This document shows, piece after piece, positions 21,650-33,569 of a stretch of DNA of 64,000 nucleotides (positions are counted from its first letter, which is position 1; the number at the start of each line of letters is the position of its first letter). The DNA is from Cristatella mucedo (Eukaryota; Bryozoa; Phylactolaemata; Cristatellidae). Made by a program: the position numbers and the translations under genes. The notes under the pieces were generated by a model. That model did no database searches. It was not told where the DNA came from and saw only the letters and a program-made list of their open reading frames with translations. Location of the stretch: contig WPIO01000017.1 of NCBI GenBank assembly GCA_009760855.2, forward strand, positions 4,206,501 to 4,270,500, read 5' to 3'.

Positions 21650-23045
21650 TTGGTGTGACTTACTATTGCCAATTCAATCGGCATTGTGCCCACGCGCCCC
21701 AGCGCACGGGCACAATGGGCGGCACACGACGCCGGCGCCGCGGGAGCGCAGGCGGAAGGCTGCAGCGAGACTGTGCATTGTGCGTCCGCTCGGCGGCGCC
21801 GCCGTCAAAGATCATTTGTTCTCGACTTTCCGCGGCAGCCAGGCGCCCCTCATCGTCGTTGCCACCGACCGCTTGGCAGGTAGGAAGGACTCCTTGTTGT
21901 AGGCTTCGTCGACGGTTGATAGACGACCGCGCCCCGCGCCCCCGCGCCAAGTGACACGGCGCGGCGAACTGGACCACCGCAGCCACTAGCGGGAAGAGGA
22001 AGTTGACGGGGCGGGCGGCGACTGGTGAGACACGGCTTTCTCCAACTACCAGCTGGCCAGATGACGCCGGTTCCGATTTCAACTTAAGCGGTTCGCCCAA
22101 GGCGAAATACAACCCCCGGGCGAGCGAGCGTTGGCCATGTCCGGACCTGCTCACGCTCCGATTCGATTCCCCGTTCGCTTGATGCAGTTAGCGGTTCGCT
22201 GCAACGGCCTGCGCGTACCGGCCGCGACCCGTGGATTTTGCGCCACCACGCGCGGAAAGTGTGGAGAGCGACCGTTTGCTGGCCAGGCACGGCGGCATGC
22301 AGTCCGAAGTGCGCCACCACCTGGCGGCTACGCGCCACAGTGGTAAGTGCGCCCGCAGACGCAGGCCGCTCTGCTAATTCCTAGCAGCCGATCGACCTGC
22401 CGGCCGGCCGGCCGGCTGGCGCGCACCTGGTGCGCGTCATTGTGAGAACGCCGTTCTGTAGAGCTGCAAGATTCGCAACCCTGGAGGACGCCTCTCTTTG
22501 TCGGCATACCGAATGCACGGGTCAGGCCGCGGCCGCGTCGCTCCGGCGGCGCGTCGCTGCGGTGGCGCGATCGAGAGGGTCGCGGCGGCACCCCCCTCCC
22601 CCTCCCCCTCCCGAGGCGTGCATCTGCGATCTGTCGCCCGCCACTGAGAGGCCCCGACCCTTGCGCGTGCGTGCGTGCGTGCGGGAACTGCGCGCACGCC
22701 TCGCATCTGGGCGACCGCGGTCGGTCGCCGCAACGCCTGTGCGGCGCCGCGAGTTCGCTGTCCGCCACCATCAGCTGCGCCACCGGGGCGGCTTCGCTTG
22801 AGCGCTTCGTTCGAGAGGAGAAATTCGCGCACGCGAAAAGCGCAGCACTGACTTATCATTATTATTATTATAGCAGGATATCGTCTAGCGGGAATCGATA
22901 TGGATGGAGTATGGGCAACTAGACCCGGGTACGAAGATCGGGCTGGTTAGAAACTCCCCTCCCCGGCCCGGCCCGGCCCGGCCCGGCCCTAGTATCCTGT
23001 AGCGGCTCAATAGAGCGGGCGCGTGCCTTTCCCTCCGACTGACCC
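21650..23045. other. CpG-rich block
   Basis: Dense CpG from about 21.66 to 22.85 kb, ending in (TTA)n at 22857 and a (GGCCC)n stretch near 22967-22988. Long frames on both strands reflect lack of AT-rich stop codons. Apart from the candidate exon at 22137, no coding segment is convincing. The composition suits a promoter-associated CpG island. Confidence 0.6.
22137..22342 (+). CDS. Candidate first coding exon with mitochondrial-targeting-like N-terminus
   Basis: ATG preceded by ttggcc, then 68 codons plus 2 nt ending at a good donor (CAGTG|GTAAGTGC). The first 43 residues contain many Arg and no Asp or Glu (MSGPAHAPIRFPVRLMQLAV, then RCNGLRV), as in mitochondrial presequences. Met16 is an alternative start. 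It lies inside the CpG-rich block. I do not recognise the protein and found no matching second exon, so this is a gene-like signal, not a proven gene. In GC-rich DNA such a frame can occur by chance. Confidence 0.35.
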
Positions 23046-23069
23046 GAAAGTGACCAATTCTTGAGTAAT

Positions 23070-23357
23070 TAATAATAATAATAATAATGCACTTGATAAA
23101 GCGCCCTCAGAGAACTCAATCTCTTTCTAGGCGCTTTACATTTGCTGCAAAGGGAGACGCAATTGAATCGTGAGAAATATCATGCTTGATAAACAACATG
23201 AATAATATGGTTTGGGGTGACATGCACAGGGTCAGCATACAAATGTGGTTAGTGGCAGCATGCACAGTGTCAGCACGCATAAGCATATGAAGGATGAATC
23301 ACAGGGACCCACTAAATGCTGTCCTAAATAGGCGTGTTTAAAGTTCTTTTTAAATTA
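23070..23357 (-). mobile_element. L2-A LINE, 3'-end copy
   Basis: (ATA)n, then 'gcgccctcagagaactcaat', the full 3' UTR complement, and the end of the ORF ('cacagggacccactaaatgc'). Close to the copy at 6.2 kb and less decayed than most. Confidence 0.92.
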
Positions 23358-23404
23358 AGCGAAGCCAAAACGGCGCGTACTTGCTTAACCAGCAGGCGAT
23401 AATC

Positions 23405-23426
23405 GCCCACACACACACGCACACGC

Positions 23427-23498
<72 letters not shown>
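23405..23498. repeat. (CA)n followed by (TA)n
   Basis: Compound microsatellite: about 60 bp of CA with CG interruptions, then about 30 bp of TA. Confidence 0.96.
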
Positions 23499-23499
<1 letters not shown>

Positions 23500-23501
<2 letters not shown>

Positions 23502-25188
23502 CGGCCATCATCAGCCGCTGTATATAAATCAGCACAACGCGCAGCAGGCTAAAATGCTCTCAGCCGTGAGCAGCGCTGACTTCTCGAGAAGTGTTGTCAT
23601 TTCGGCTAAAGGTGCTTGAACACTAAATGGGTTTAAATGAATGAGGGCGGTAAGGACCTCTTCAAGTGCATGCAAAATCGGTTCGCGGAGTTTACCAATA
23701 GGATTGCGGACTTGGAGATCGCAGCCGTTACTTCTTTCGCCAGACCAAAATAGAGGCCTCCCCAAGTGTGGCAGCTTTGCTTCTTTAGTTTATGGTAAGA
23801 AGCCTTTCGCACGGTCCCCAATTAATGCGCGCCGGCCAGGCGCCATTCTGATACCCTAACCTTGCGGACGCTACCCAACGAATTCTACGGTCCAACCGCT
23901 CAGCGTCGCACTGGCCGAGCCAGTGCGACGCGGGGCGGCGGCGCGCCGGGCATGCGTCACTGCAATGCCGCCGTGTCTCAGCGCTCTCTGCCGCGGGCCG
24001 AACTCCAAGAACGCCGCCATGTCACTCGGCTCTCCGCCGCGCTAGTTTGGCCCAACAGTTAAGGTGCTCACCCCGACCTAGGTCAAGGTGAATGCATTCG
24101 ATGGGGTGAGGTTGTGGACTCGAGCTCAGTGACGTACGTAAAGCGCCTTAATAGAGATTAAAGGTGCTATACAAATGAATTAAATTTTCTTTCACCTTTG
24201 GTCTGCTCTGGCGAAGAGTTTCCACGCAGTCTCGTCGCGAGACTTGCGCGCTGTTCGTTCGTCAGCACCGAAGCACGGTCCGTAAGATGAGCTCGCTGGA
24301 GCTCGAAATTCCCGCCTCACCGGCAAAGCCGCGACAGCTAGCGAAGGCGCCCTCTCTGCACGCTCCGCGGTGCCAGTCGGCTGCGGTGCGGTGCGCGACG
24401 GGCACGCGTTGAGCGACTTCCGTCTCGCAGTCGGACGAGCGATCGCTGCACGTCCTTGCGGCGCTACGCGTCTCCATTCGCAGGTTGACTTTTCGCGACT
24501 ACCCAGGGGTCAGAGAAATGCACGCGTCGTGTCGGCGCTGGAAGATGCGGGATTTCGTGTCGCGAAGCTAAGACCAGGTACGCGTTCGGCAGGGGGCGAG
24601 GCGGGGCGGGGCGGCGCGCGCGCGCATTCTTTCTCGCGAACTCCTTTCGCGCCCCGCGCGCGTACCCCGTATCTTTGCACGATCTCGTCGGGCGTTCGGC
24701 GAGCGGTCGACGCATCGTCGAGCTCTCGGCGGAGTAGCTGCGTCCGGTTTGACAGCGAGACGGGCAGCCGACGGGAGGCGTCGCATTGGAAAAGCCCGGA
24801 GCTGTGCGGAAATACAGTAGTCACGTGCGAGACCCGACCGAAGTTAGCCGTTCAAGCCTCCCACCCGCCCGTCCCCCGCTGGCCAAAAGAGCAGCACATT
24901 TTCCCCTGCCTGGCCCGTTGGACGTCCGGTAGACTCTCCAGTGGCTGCCGGGGCGTGTGCGCGTGGGCTGGGGGAGGGCTACCGAGCTTCGAGAGGCGCC
25001 CATTCTGGGCGGCTTCTCTCTTCGGAGGTCATTCTTCTGCCATCATTCCTTCGATATATGCTAAACATGCTAAACATGCTAAGCAAAAAAGAAGGGCGCT
25101 TTCGAAGACCGCATTCGGCTCGCACGCTTAGGCTGATTTCCGGAGCGGCTCTCAAAACTATTACATTGACTAGAGCTCGTTTGTGAAG
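23500..25188. other. Second CpG-rich block, no gene proven
   Basis: GC-rich from about 23.85 to 25.0 kb. A 253-codon frame at 24370-25131 and an ATG frame at 24289 have no recognisable family. A donor-like 'gaccaggtacgcg' lies near 24577, but the ATG frame stops before it. Confidence 0.5.
24041..24185 (+). mobile_element. SINE1 copy
   Basis: 'gctagtttggcccaacagtt' head, internal insertion near 24085-24105, B-box 'ggactcgagct' (degenerate), tail 'aaagcgccttaatagagatt' and 'ctatacaaatgaatt'. Confidence 0.9.
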
Positions 25189-26339
25189 CTTTGGATAAGG
25201 TAGCTCATCTACGACAGAGGTCCAAAGAGATCTTACGCGCAGCGAGCTTCCGGAGAGCTGCTTCCGACCCATCGTCGCAACTCTTTCTAGACGGATCGAT
25301 GGGTTTGACGAGGCTTCGGGCCGACGCGCGCCTTCAGCGTGGAGCTCCGGATTTACCCAAAAGCGAGAAACTCTTAGACGGTCCGGAGAGTCTTCCTATG
25401 CGGTGCGCCCTCGGTGAGCGCACCTTCAGACTTGTTTCTAAGGCTGTAATATTTATTTTTGATTCTCACACTTAAGCCTGGTGGACAGGCGGCCTCCAGA
25501 CGCGGTTCTTGGCTGGCACTGCAGATGGGAATCCAGCCTCTTAGGTGGCGTTTAGAAAAACTTCCGGGCCGTGTGCTGGTTTGGCTGCTCCCAAAATAGA
25601 CCGCTACTTTTTTCGCGGTGCTAGAAAGCTCGTAGTATGTGCCATTATTCGGCAGCATAATCTGGGTCCACTTCCAGACAACGATGCCGTTTCTTTTTAA
25701 AATAACCCATATATTTAAGGAGGAAAGGTCATGAGGCCTTCCGGGTTGTGACCTTTGAAGTGTAAGCTACGTGTTATTTCTCCGAGTGAGACCTCCCTTT
25801 CTCATAGGGCAGTTCATTTGCGGTGCCGCTTCATGGGCTCTATTTCCGGGTCGGCCTGAAGCAGGTCAGAGGCTTCTATTCCCCGGCAAAGGAGCTTCAA
25901 GATCCCTTGACCTTACAAATCAGCTCTGTCGGCTGCTAAACAAAGACACCCTAGGGGTTCTAAATGCAGCGAGTCGCCAAAGGGTTTTAGCATTTAGCAT
26001 TTTGTCATTGCCTCGGTTCACTGAGCCGCAGTGAGCCGAGCGAGCTCTAGTATCTATTGAGCCTTAAAGCTTCCAGTAGGCTTGGCCGCCCCATCCGCTA
26101 GCTACGACGGTTTCAGAAAGGAGCTACCAAGCTAAAACATTTTGAAAATGAAAATGTAGGATATCTACTCGGTGGCTCTAGCTGTAGCAGCAACAGCTCA
26201 TCGCTGCCCTTATCTGAAGGGCAGAATCGAGCTGCTTCTTAAGCGAGGCCGGTCGAGTTTTCGTTGGTTCGGCACACACACTCGGAGTCAGTTTAAATCT
26301 GAGCGACCGTCGTTCTTTGAAGAAAAAATCCTGCCATCA

Positions 26340-26720
26340 GAGTAGCGTTAATGTGCGTAATTCCTTTTAGACGTATTTAAAGAGGCCTGTCGAGCGGCGT
26401 GCCATCGGCGAGGCACTGCGTACGAATAGAATCAATAATCTAAATGGCGGTGCGAATCTGTAGCTGGGCGCACCGAAGGAGCTACATCGCGGCTACGCGC
26501 CTTCTGAGCGAAACTGCAGATTCAGCGAACTGTCATGATTGGGTGTTCAACGAAAGCGAACGGGTAGAATAGCAGTCCGGGCTAAATGGCAAGCTTGTAT
26601 GCTGTAGGGATAGAGAACCTTTTACGAGCAGATATTTTTAAGAGAAGCCCTCCACGTTGTGCTACGCCGCTCAATACCGAGGTTTAGCTCCCGCCACCTA
26701 AAAACTCTGGCTACTTCCTT
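26340..26720 (+). repeat. Unclassified dispersed repeat, copy 1
   Basis: Shares ordered blocks with 33020-33373: 'cttttagacg', 'gacctgtc.a.cggcg' (here ggcctgtcgagcggcg), 'gagcagat', 'ccgaggtttagc' and 'ctctggctac'. A further partial match lies near 25.27-25.35 kb ('tagacggatc' and 'ccttcagcgtg'). No ORF, no obvious terminal repeats. It behaves like a non-autonomous mobile element, but its class is unknown. The neighbouring 25.19-26.34 kb shows nothing else recognised. Confidence 0.55.
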
Positions 26721-26795
26721 ATTACCATATTTAAAAACTCTGGCTACGTCCCTATTACCTTATTTAAGAACTCTGGCTACGTCCTTGTTACCCTA
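26699..26795. repeat. ~34-bp tandem repeat, 3 units
   Basis: 'aaaactctggctacgtcc' followed by 't.attaccttattta' occurs three times at the right end of the unclassified repeat. Confidence 0.9.
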
Positions 26796-26799
26796 ACTC

Positions 26800-28232
26800 G
26801 GCGTGGGAAGCTATGAGAAATTGAATTGTAGCCAGAGTAAACCGGCTGTAGCCGGCTAAAAATTCACAGCCGGCTCGCGCGCGCACACGCAAGCCTGCTG
26901 GCACGAAGCACGAGCGGTGGCACTCTACCGCGTATCGTTGAATCGCTCGCTAAGGCAATATTTTCTTATGGGCGTTTCCTCGCGGGAACGAAGTTGGCAA
27001 CGTTGCCTACTCGACTGCTCCTTTAAGGTTCTCGAAAGCGAAATCTAGCTGTAGCCGCGGGGGAATTTATTCACTGCATGAACTGGCGCTCATCCGTCGT
27101 AGATCTTCCTACCGCCCTTAAGGTGGGGTTATGGGGTTAGGATGGTGTTATGCATTATCTAGCTTCGCTCGCTCTGACGACGCTTGAGCCCTGCATCGTT
27201 GACGATATTACACAAATGCCCACGATCAGACAAGACAGCCGCGCCTGTCCTAATGTAGTTTACAATTAATGGCTAAGGAAGGGCGACAATGAGAAGTTAA
27301 GAAAACGAAAAGGTCGCAGCCGCAGCCTCTCGCTATTGCGGGAGACTGCTGCCGGTCGTCAGCTGCCGATCGAGGCTACGAGCGAGCCTATTCGTGCCCC
27401 AATTGACGGCTCGCCCCGCTCGCCTCGGCCGGGCTAGCGGAGGAAATAAGCGAGGCTTAGGGCGGAGCAGTGGCGTACCGAAGGGGAGCTGGGGGCACGT
27501 GTCCCCTGGCGCTGGATCGGGGAGGGATCGCCAAGATGGGCGCCGAATACTGTTGAAATTGTATATATACATCACATCTAGCGAACGAGAGCGCCACCTG
27601 TGTAGTTCGTCTCCAGCAGGTGCACAATATCCGAGGAGCGCCACCACTGGGGCAGGTATAAGCCGAGACGCTTCAATTTAAATAAAGTCAAACATTGAAG
27701 AAGAAAGATTCTGGCGTAATAATTGATTGTGGTTTTCCAAGGTGCGTTAGCCTAGGATTCCGTTTTCCATTCGATGCTACTTAAATTAGTCGATGACTCC
27801 GTGTCTTTACGTACCATTCGGGGCTGGGCCTCATCAACGATGAATCATTTCGCCACAGTTGAATACCTGAATATACGCTGCAGGTATACAGTAACTTCGC
27901 CCCAAATGACGCACTACTTTGCACTGCTTTAGCTCCACCTGTTTGATCATTGGTGCTACCGCTTACAAGTCAAGATGTAGTAAGTAACTCGTAGGCTCAA
28001 CTAGTCGTAGTCTTCTGGCGACACTTGGACTGCAGCATCGGTCCGAGGTGCGCTCAAAGCTGAATGCGAACAGAAACCCTTCAATCTAAGGACCGCAAAT
28101 GAAAATCTATCGGAAAACCCGAACTAATAGACCCCAATACGAGCCTACTGCTTTCTCTTGGATGATAAACTCTAGAGCAAAGTAAAGCGTAAGGAAATTT
28201 TCGATCATCCTCTTTTATATAAATAAAATAAA
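26800..28232. other. Intergenic DNA with one possible MITE
   Basis: No gene recognised. A 186-bp stretch at 27466-27651 starts 'cagtggcgtaccgaagg' and ends 'gcgccaccactg', a short terminal inverted match seen in some cut-and-paste elements, but the duplicated flanks are weak. Confidence 0.4.
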
Positions 28233-28235
28233 TAT

Positions 28236-28367
28236 AATTAATTTGTATAGCGCCCCAAGAGAACTTAGTCTCTATTCAGGCGCTTCACATATGCCTCAGG
28301 ACTCGAGCCCAAGACCTCAGCCAGACCTTGATCGGGGCGAGCACCTTAACCGCTGGACCAAACCAGC
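28236..28367 (-). mobile_element. SINE1 copy
   Basis: Near-consensus, in reverse: 'atttgtatagcgccccaaga', 'cttcacatatgcctcagg', B-box complement, 'accttaaccgctggaccaaa' and 'ccagc'. A useful reference for the family. Confidence 0.95.
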
Positions 28368-28637
28368 ACTTGAACTACTTCATTTTACATAGTCCGGTGC
28401 TCTTCACCAGCGGAATGTCCAAAACTTTTTTTAAGCAGACAAATTTTGACCTCGATCGGCAGATAAGGGTATGGAACGAGCTAATGCACGTGCTCGCGCT
28501 ATAGGTACGCTGACTAGAATCTGGCAGTCTGGCGTCGGCAGAGCGATGGGTCCGGCCGTTCTGGGCGTTTCCGGCGCTTGGGTGACTCGTCCGCCTCGCG
28601 TTCTACGACTCGCCACCAGGCGCTGTGATTGCTTCCA

Positions 28638-28772
28638 TACACAGTCCAGCGGATAAGGTGCTCGCCCCGACCAAGGTCTGGCTGAGGTCGTGGGCTCGAG
28701 CCCCGAGGCATATGTGAAGCACCTGAATAGAGATTAAGTTCTCTTGGGGCGCTATTTAAATGAATTATATAA
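28638..28772 (+). mobile_element. SINE1 copy
   Basis: 'cagtccagcggataaggtgc' head, 'gtcgtgggctcgagccccga' B-box, tail 'gaatagagattaagttctct' and 'ggggcgctatttaaatgaat'. Together with the inverted copy 270 bp to the left it forms an inverted SINE pair. Confidence 0.94.
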
Positions 28773-28859
28773 ATACATACAAGCCAGAGACAAATTTGCT
28801 ATGATTGAACGGCCGTGAATGCCAACCAGGAGGAGAGGAATTAGGTGCTTAAATTTCAC

Positions 28860-28965
28860 GAACTAGGTCGTGGTTGCGAAGCCTGAATCGGACAATTCTT
28901 TAGTGCCCACTAAGGCTCTTTTGTCTCTGCTATAGATGAGGCGTCAGTCATTCGATCTTTCCCTT
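28860..28965 (+). mobile_element. Decayed SINE2-like remnant
   Basis: 'attctttagtgcccact' and 'aaggctcttttgtctctgct' with 'gatgaggc' match the SINE2 body in order; the head is barely recognisable. Confidence 0.5.
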
Positions 28966-29304
28966 TCGTGAGTACGAAGAAGTTGTGCCTATTGAAAGGA
29001 TTTCTCTCCTATCCACCAATACCAGTGAGTACCAGCGTCGGCGAATATTCTATTTGAGGTGGCGGATCAAATCACAAAGCGTCCATATTCCACTGAGATC
29101 GTCAGCCTAAATGGAAGGCTGCTCAGGAGCTTTTCTTCGAATGCGATCCGATTATGCAGACTTAGCATTTGAGTTTGCGGGAGCTTACGAAATGTATAGT
29201 TATTACGTAGTCCACAGGCTTAACAGTCAGCCAGGGACTATGCTTACACAAAGATGGAGCTACACGAGACTCTCAGGATTTCAAACCGCCAGAGTAGCCA
29301 GTAC

Positions 29305-29468
29305 AGTGGCACACTAGGTAAGACGGTTGCTTTTCACGACCTCGGTCCCGAGGTAGTGAGTTCGAATCCTGCGGTGGGCGATTCTTTATCGCCACTGCAA
29401 GCTGAGATGATAGCCGCAAAGGCTCTTTTGTCACTATACAAAAGAGGCTTTTGAATTAGCTAGTATTT
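29305..29468 (+). mobile_element. SINE2 copy
   Basis: 'gtggcacactaggtaagacg' head, B-box 'gttcgaatcc' exact, body 'attctttatcgccactgcaa', end 'gctcttttgtcactataca' and 'aaagaggctttt'. The following 29469-29954 has nothing recognised. Confidence 0.94.
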
Positions 29469-29954
29469 ATTGCCATCAGACACCACGGTTGCGGCTGGTC
29501 TGCTTATTGCAAATAAACATTTGCGTGTGCATTCACGACTTTATAGAGTGATTTCGGAGTCTCGGCAGAGAACTAACCTAAGGAACCTGACGCTTCTGAA
29601 CCATTCCTATCGCTAGACAAAACCTTTGTTCTCAGACCCATTGCAGATGACCGCTAGTGGTTTAATGGTATGAAAATAACGACTGCTACGCGGCCATGGC
29701 TTTGGCAGTGGATACAATTGATGCGTTGTGGATTTAGTGCACCACTTGAATTATCCAGCGACGACAATGCTGCCATTATCTTGACGTGGATAAAAGCATG
29801 TAAAATAACAAAACTTAGATTTTGTATTGTTCTCCAATAGAATTTAAATTACGTTCTGGGAACTTTACATATTCTGGAAAGGAAGCTAGTCAAATGAGCA
29901 GTCATACCCTGCACAGTTTTAGCGTAACCATATAAAAGACAATTTACAAGGACG

Positions 29955-30083
29955 TACTGGTTTGGTCCAGCGGTTAAGGTGCTCGCCCCGGCCAACGCCT
30001 GGCTGAGGTCGTGGGCTTGAGCCTCCTGAGTAGATACAAAGTTCTCTTGGGGTTCTATACAAATGAAGTATATATATTATATG
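29955..30083 (+). mobile_element. SINE1 copy, tail partly deleted
   Basis: 'actggtttggtccagcggtt' head and 'gtcgtgggcttgagcc' are clear. The tail keeps 'gttctcttggggttctatac' but lacks the 'gaagcgcctgaat' block. Confidence 0.9.
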
Positions 30084-30149
30084 TACCAAATTCTTTGAGG
30101 AACGTCTTGGTTTCTTTGCCTTTGTGTAACTGTCGTTGTGCCAAGGGGT

Positions 30150-30480
30150 GAAGTTATTTAAATAGTTGGTGGGTTCCTGGCTTCGTGAGCATCGGAACTA
30201 ATGCATGGTCCCCAAAGGATTTGAGGTTGGTTTAAAGCACAGCTACGTAACTAGATTCAGAGGATCTGAAGGTGCCGACGAACTCGAGGAACAATCCCTT
30301 TTGAGAGATTACAGTTTAAAGGTTAGAGGTTAAAGGTTAAGAGGTTAAGGGTTAGATAGGTATGCCGGAGAAAAATATTGATGGGAACTAAACTATAGTA
30401 TAATGACAGGAATTTGAAGTCGTTGCGTTTCTTGATAGAAAGCCAGTGCTTGTTGCGATATGTGGAGCCAAGTGGCCATG
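30150..30480 (-). mobile_element. L2-C LINE fragment with internal heptamer run
   Basis: 'ggttcctggcttcgtgagca' and 'ccccaaaggatttgaggttg' are the complement of the conserved 'NLKSF...AWNSLP' region; 'gaatttgaagtcgttgcgtt' corresponds to an earlier part. Between them lies a degenerate 'aggttaa' array (about 30313-30357), a local expansion inside the old element. Confidence 0.65.
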
Positions 30481-30639
30481 TCGACGTTCACGACCGACAA
30501 GCACGGTTGCAAAGTTTTACACAAAATACAGGCGTCTTATTTCGCTGGCAAGAATACCTGTAATATGTGCGGCAAAAAAGTCTCCAAGAAACTTCACACC
30601 AACGCATGGACCACTTTGGCTGTGGTATCCTCATCAAGG

Positions 30640-31285
30640 ATTGTGCTCATGCGTGCTGACATTGTGCATGCTGCCACTAACCATACTTGCATGCTGACCC
30701 TGTTCATATCACCCCTAACCATGTTATTCTTGTTGTTTATTGAGCATACTACCACTAACCATTCGATCGTGCTTCCTTTGCGGCAAACTTAAAGTGCCTA
30801 GACACAAATTTAGTTCACTAAGGGCGCTATGTGAAATGTATTATTATTGTTACTATCGTACCACCCGCTTTTTGGATTCTAACTGTTTATCAATACCTCG
30901 TACAAACCTCAAATCATTTGGAGATCGTGCGTTTAGTTCGTATGCTCCCAAAGCCTGGAACTCACTCCCGACATCCGTCACGAAATTCCCTGACTTGACC
31001 ACATTTAAAAATAACTTGAAAATGTACCTATTTACGACAGCATTTATTGGGTCCCTATGTTTCGTTCTTTATGTGCTTACGCGTTCTGACACTGTGAATG
31101 CTGCCACTAACCATATTTGCATGCTGACCCTGATCATGTCACCCCTAACGATGTAATTCATGTTGTTTATCAAACATGATACAACTCACCATTCGATTAC
31201 GCTTCCTTAGCCACAAATGTAAAGCGCCTAGAAAGAGATTGAGTTCTGTGAAGGCACTTTATCAAGTGTATTATTATTATTATTA
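30640..31285 (+). mobile_element. Two L2-A LINE 3' ends in series
   Basis: Copy 1 (about 30640-30850) is the 3' UTR and tail. Copy 2 (about 30855-31285) includes the last codons (SFGDRAFSSYAPKAWNSLPT, then KFPDLTTFKNNLKMYLFTTA), 3' UTR, tail 'aaagcgcctagaaagagatt' and a clean (TTA)n. Confidence 0.9.
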
Positions 31286-31289
31286 TTAT

Positions 31290-32921
<1,632 letters not shown>

Positions 32922-33019
32922 TGGGGGCTAGAGTGACGTGTTTTTGACGTACACGTTTCATGTCGGCTGCCACAGTGGCTGTCGTTTTTTAAAGACGGGG
33001 TTGCATTTTTAGAGTTTAT

Positions 33020-33373
33020 TATGGTCAAGCTCTTTTAGACGGATCTGAAAAGACCTGTCAAACGGCGAGCCTTCAGCGTGCTACTTCAGGATCTCCGAAG
33101 TGATTTTTATAAGAACTCGAGTTTCTTTTTAGTTTGTCGAAAGAGTCTTTTGGATGGCTTGCTTTCGGAACGAGTTACTGGCTTTCCAAAAATATTGTAA
33201 GCCTAACCAAAAGCCAAGCGAATCATTAAAATAACAGCAAAAACATTAAAGTAATAAGATTGAAAGGGGACGAAAGAGCTTTGTCGAGCAGATTTCACAG
33301 ATTAGTCGTTGGGCCGCACCTATTAAGGTCGAGGTTTAGCACCGCATACCAAAGGTCTGGCTACGCCCTAGAG
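33020..33373 (+). repeat. Unclassified dispersed repeat, copy 2
   Basis: Ordered blocks shared with copy 1 at 26.34 kb: 'cttttagacggatctgaaaa', 'gacctgtcaaacggcg', 'gagcagat', 'gtcgaggtttagc', 'tctggctacg'. It is directly interrupted or bounded on the right by the SPIN-like MITE, so the repeat is older than that insertion. Confidence 0.55.
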
Positions 33374-33560
33374 CAGCGGTTCTCTACCTGTGGGTCGTGA
33401 TACCTTTGAGGGTCGGACGACCCTTTCACAGGGGTCGCCTAAGACTATCGGAAAACGTGCATTTCCACATTTTGCATACAATAATTTTATAGTTATGGGT
33501 CACCACAAAATGAGGAACTGTATTAAAGGATCGCGGCGTTAGGAAGATTGAGGAGCACTT
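33374..33560 (+). mobile_element. SPIN-like hAT MITE
   Basis: 187 bp starting 'cagcggttctctacctgtgg', continuing through 'tttcacaggggtcgcctaag' and 'gttatgggtcaccacaaaat' to 'aggaagattgaggagcactt'. The start and the complement of the end form hAT-type terminal inverted repeats (cagcggttctc...). Flanks 'ccctagag' and 'tcctaaag' agree at 6 of 8 bases, the 8-bp duplication expected for hAT elements. Established knowledge: this layout and wording match the SPIN (Space Invaders) non-autonomous hAT family. No transposase ORF is present, so it needed enzyme in trans. Confidence 0.88.
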
Positions 33561-33569
33561 TCCTAAAGG

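Noticed and set aside
24370-25131. 253-codon plus-strand frame
   Set aside because: It lies in CpG-rich DNA where stop codons are rare; no motif, no good start context, and other frames over the same bases are also open.
28638-28710. tRNA gene candidates at the A-box/B-box pairs
   Set aside because: Each is followed by the same L2-like tail and recurs many times; the acceptor stems do not pair. They are SINE heads.
30311-30357. Interstitial telomere repeats (ggttaa/ggttag run)
   Set aside because: The units are heptamer-like and irregular, and they sit inside an old L2-C fragment, so a local expansion is more likely than a telomere fusion.
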